A stretch of 64,000 bases of DNA, taken from assembly GCA_022494885.1 (NCBI GenBank), contig JAGVSM010000472.1, forward strand, positions 62,001 to 126,000, written 5' to 3'. This DNA is from Micrasema longulum. Lineage: Eukaryota > Arthropoda > Insecta > Trichoptera > Brachycentridae. Both the position numbers and the translations under genes were made by a program. The notes under the pieces are model-generated. The model was given only the letters and a program-made list of their open reading frames with translations, was not told the DNA's origin and did no database searches. Below, one piece after another: positions 63,510 through 64,000 of this stretch (positions are counted from its first letter, which is position 1; each line of letters starts with the position of its first letter).

Positions 63510-64000
63510 TAAACAGATACTCGGTCGGTAAATCCATTCATTGTAGATATTCAGAGTAAAATTAAGCATCTAAAAATAATAGGGATGAACATTCAAATAT
63601 GCTGGATAAGAGGATATGCTGGTATCGTAGGAAATGAGAGAGCGGATGAACGAGCAAGAGCCGCAACTTGTAAAAGAACGGCACCTTTCTTCTCAGAATT
63701 TCCCCCTAGCTTTGCTAAACGCTGTATAAAACAAAATACGCAGCAGCATTGGGAGGATCATTACCGCGCTTCTTCTACAGGTAAAATCACTAAAATGTTT
63801 TTCCCAACGCTGGCTGATGCAGCAAACTTCCGTCATCATCACCAAAGTACTTTTGAAACGACCCAAATTATCTATATAGGTTTAAATTAAGGAATGATGA
63901 CTATTGTCCATGCGATGATATTTCTTCACAGAGAATAGAACATCTGTAATTTCAGTGCCCATTTTTCAGTTTGCAACGCCATAATCTTGAAGCAGAATGC
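63510..64000 (+). pseudogene. LINE RNase H domain (I/R1/Jockey-like), runs off the window
   Basis: The frame reads RSVNPFIVDIQSKIKHLKII, GMNIQICWIRGYAGIVGNER, ADERARAATCKRTAPFFSEF, KRCIKQNTQQHWEDHYRASS and TGKITKMFFPTLADAANFRH. 'W--GH-GI-GNE-AD--A+-A' is the RNase H signature near the end of ORF2; here the histidine position is Tyr (GYAGIVGNE). After a frame change near 63880, DDYCPCDDISSQRIEHL followed by FQCPFF gives the Cys/His block that normally follows. The N-terminal part of the RNase H and the reverse transcriptase are missing. Confidence 0.85.

Noticed and set aside
1..64000. CRISPR array, bacterial operon, rRNA or viral genome
   Set aside because: No regularly spaced identical repeats, no dense same-strand gene arrangement, no rRNA motifs and no capsid or LTR-retrovirus domains were seen.

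Overview
The window looks like repeat-rich, strongly AT-biased nuclear DNA of an arthropod, most likely an insect. The evidence is the mix of mobile elements: decayed non-LTR retrotransposon (LINE) tails of several lineages (RTE-like, CR1/L2-like, Jockey/I-like with RNase H), Penelope-like elements (PLEs) with GIY-YIG endonuclease remnants, tRNA-derived SINEs with pol III A and B boxes, and a hAT-type miniature transposon. There are no operons, no ribosome-binding-site-led genes, no rRNA and no CRISPR. I cannot name the species. I found no complete host protein-coding gene; the window is probably intergenic or a very large intron. Three short segments with good splice signals are listed as weak exon candidates only.

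Layout. 1-4 kb: unassigned AT-rich DNA, a GC-richer island (875-1160) and tandem fragments of a dispersed repeat I call DR1. 4-9 kb: inverted pairs of PLE termini, a microsatellite and DR1. 9-9.6 kb: a frameshifted LINE tail. 10.9-12.5 kb: a PLE remnant with clean boundaries (11-bp target duplication) sitting in the 3' flank of an older LINE. 13.7-20 kb: more PLE termini, DR1, a LINE 3' end and a SINE. 20-26 kb: LINE fragments, a 470-bp foldback, two SINE families and a second PLE hairpin. 26.7-29.5 kb: LINE 3' UTR, a hAT MITE with a perfect 8-bp target duplication, a second GIY-YIG PLE remnant and a LINE tail. 30-36.9 kb: DR1 tandem and palindromic copies, an RTE-like LINE, two other LINE tails, a further LINE with 3' UTR, and a poly(A) SINE. 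37-41 kb: mostly unassigned, with a LINE 3' UTR carrying a SINE-bearing insert. 42-50 kb: two near-identical LINE 3' ends in opposite orientation, a MITE-like inverted repeat and an older repeat split by a LINE. 50.6-55.1 kb: LINE tails, a two-tier hairpin and a fourth SINE. 55-64 kb: unassigned DNA, the most complete DR1 unit, a foldback and, at the right edge, the RNase H region of another LINE that runs out of the window.

How the parts relate. LINEs and PLEs supply reverse transcriptase and endonuclease activity to non-autonomous passengers; SINE tails here (poly-A or ATG repeats) resemble LINE tails. Two patterns deserve attention. (1) At least five different PLE terminal families share one architecture, (C/T)TGANGA - short hairpin - GAAA(C), resembling a hammerhead ribozyme core. 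(2) DR1, the commonest repeat, has a unit of about 400 bp; where enough survives, the end of one unit runs directly into the start of the next, so it spread from a tandem array or circular template. DR1 carries a loosely similar hairpin-GAAAC segment, which makes a retrozyme-like origin a testable idea rather than a conclusion.
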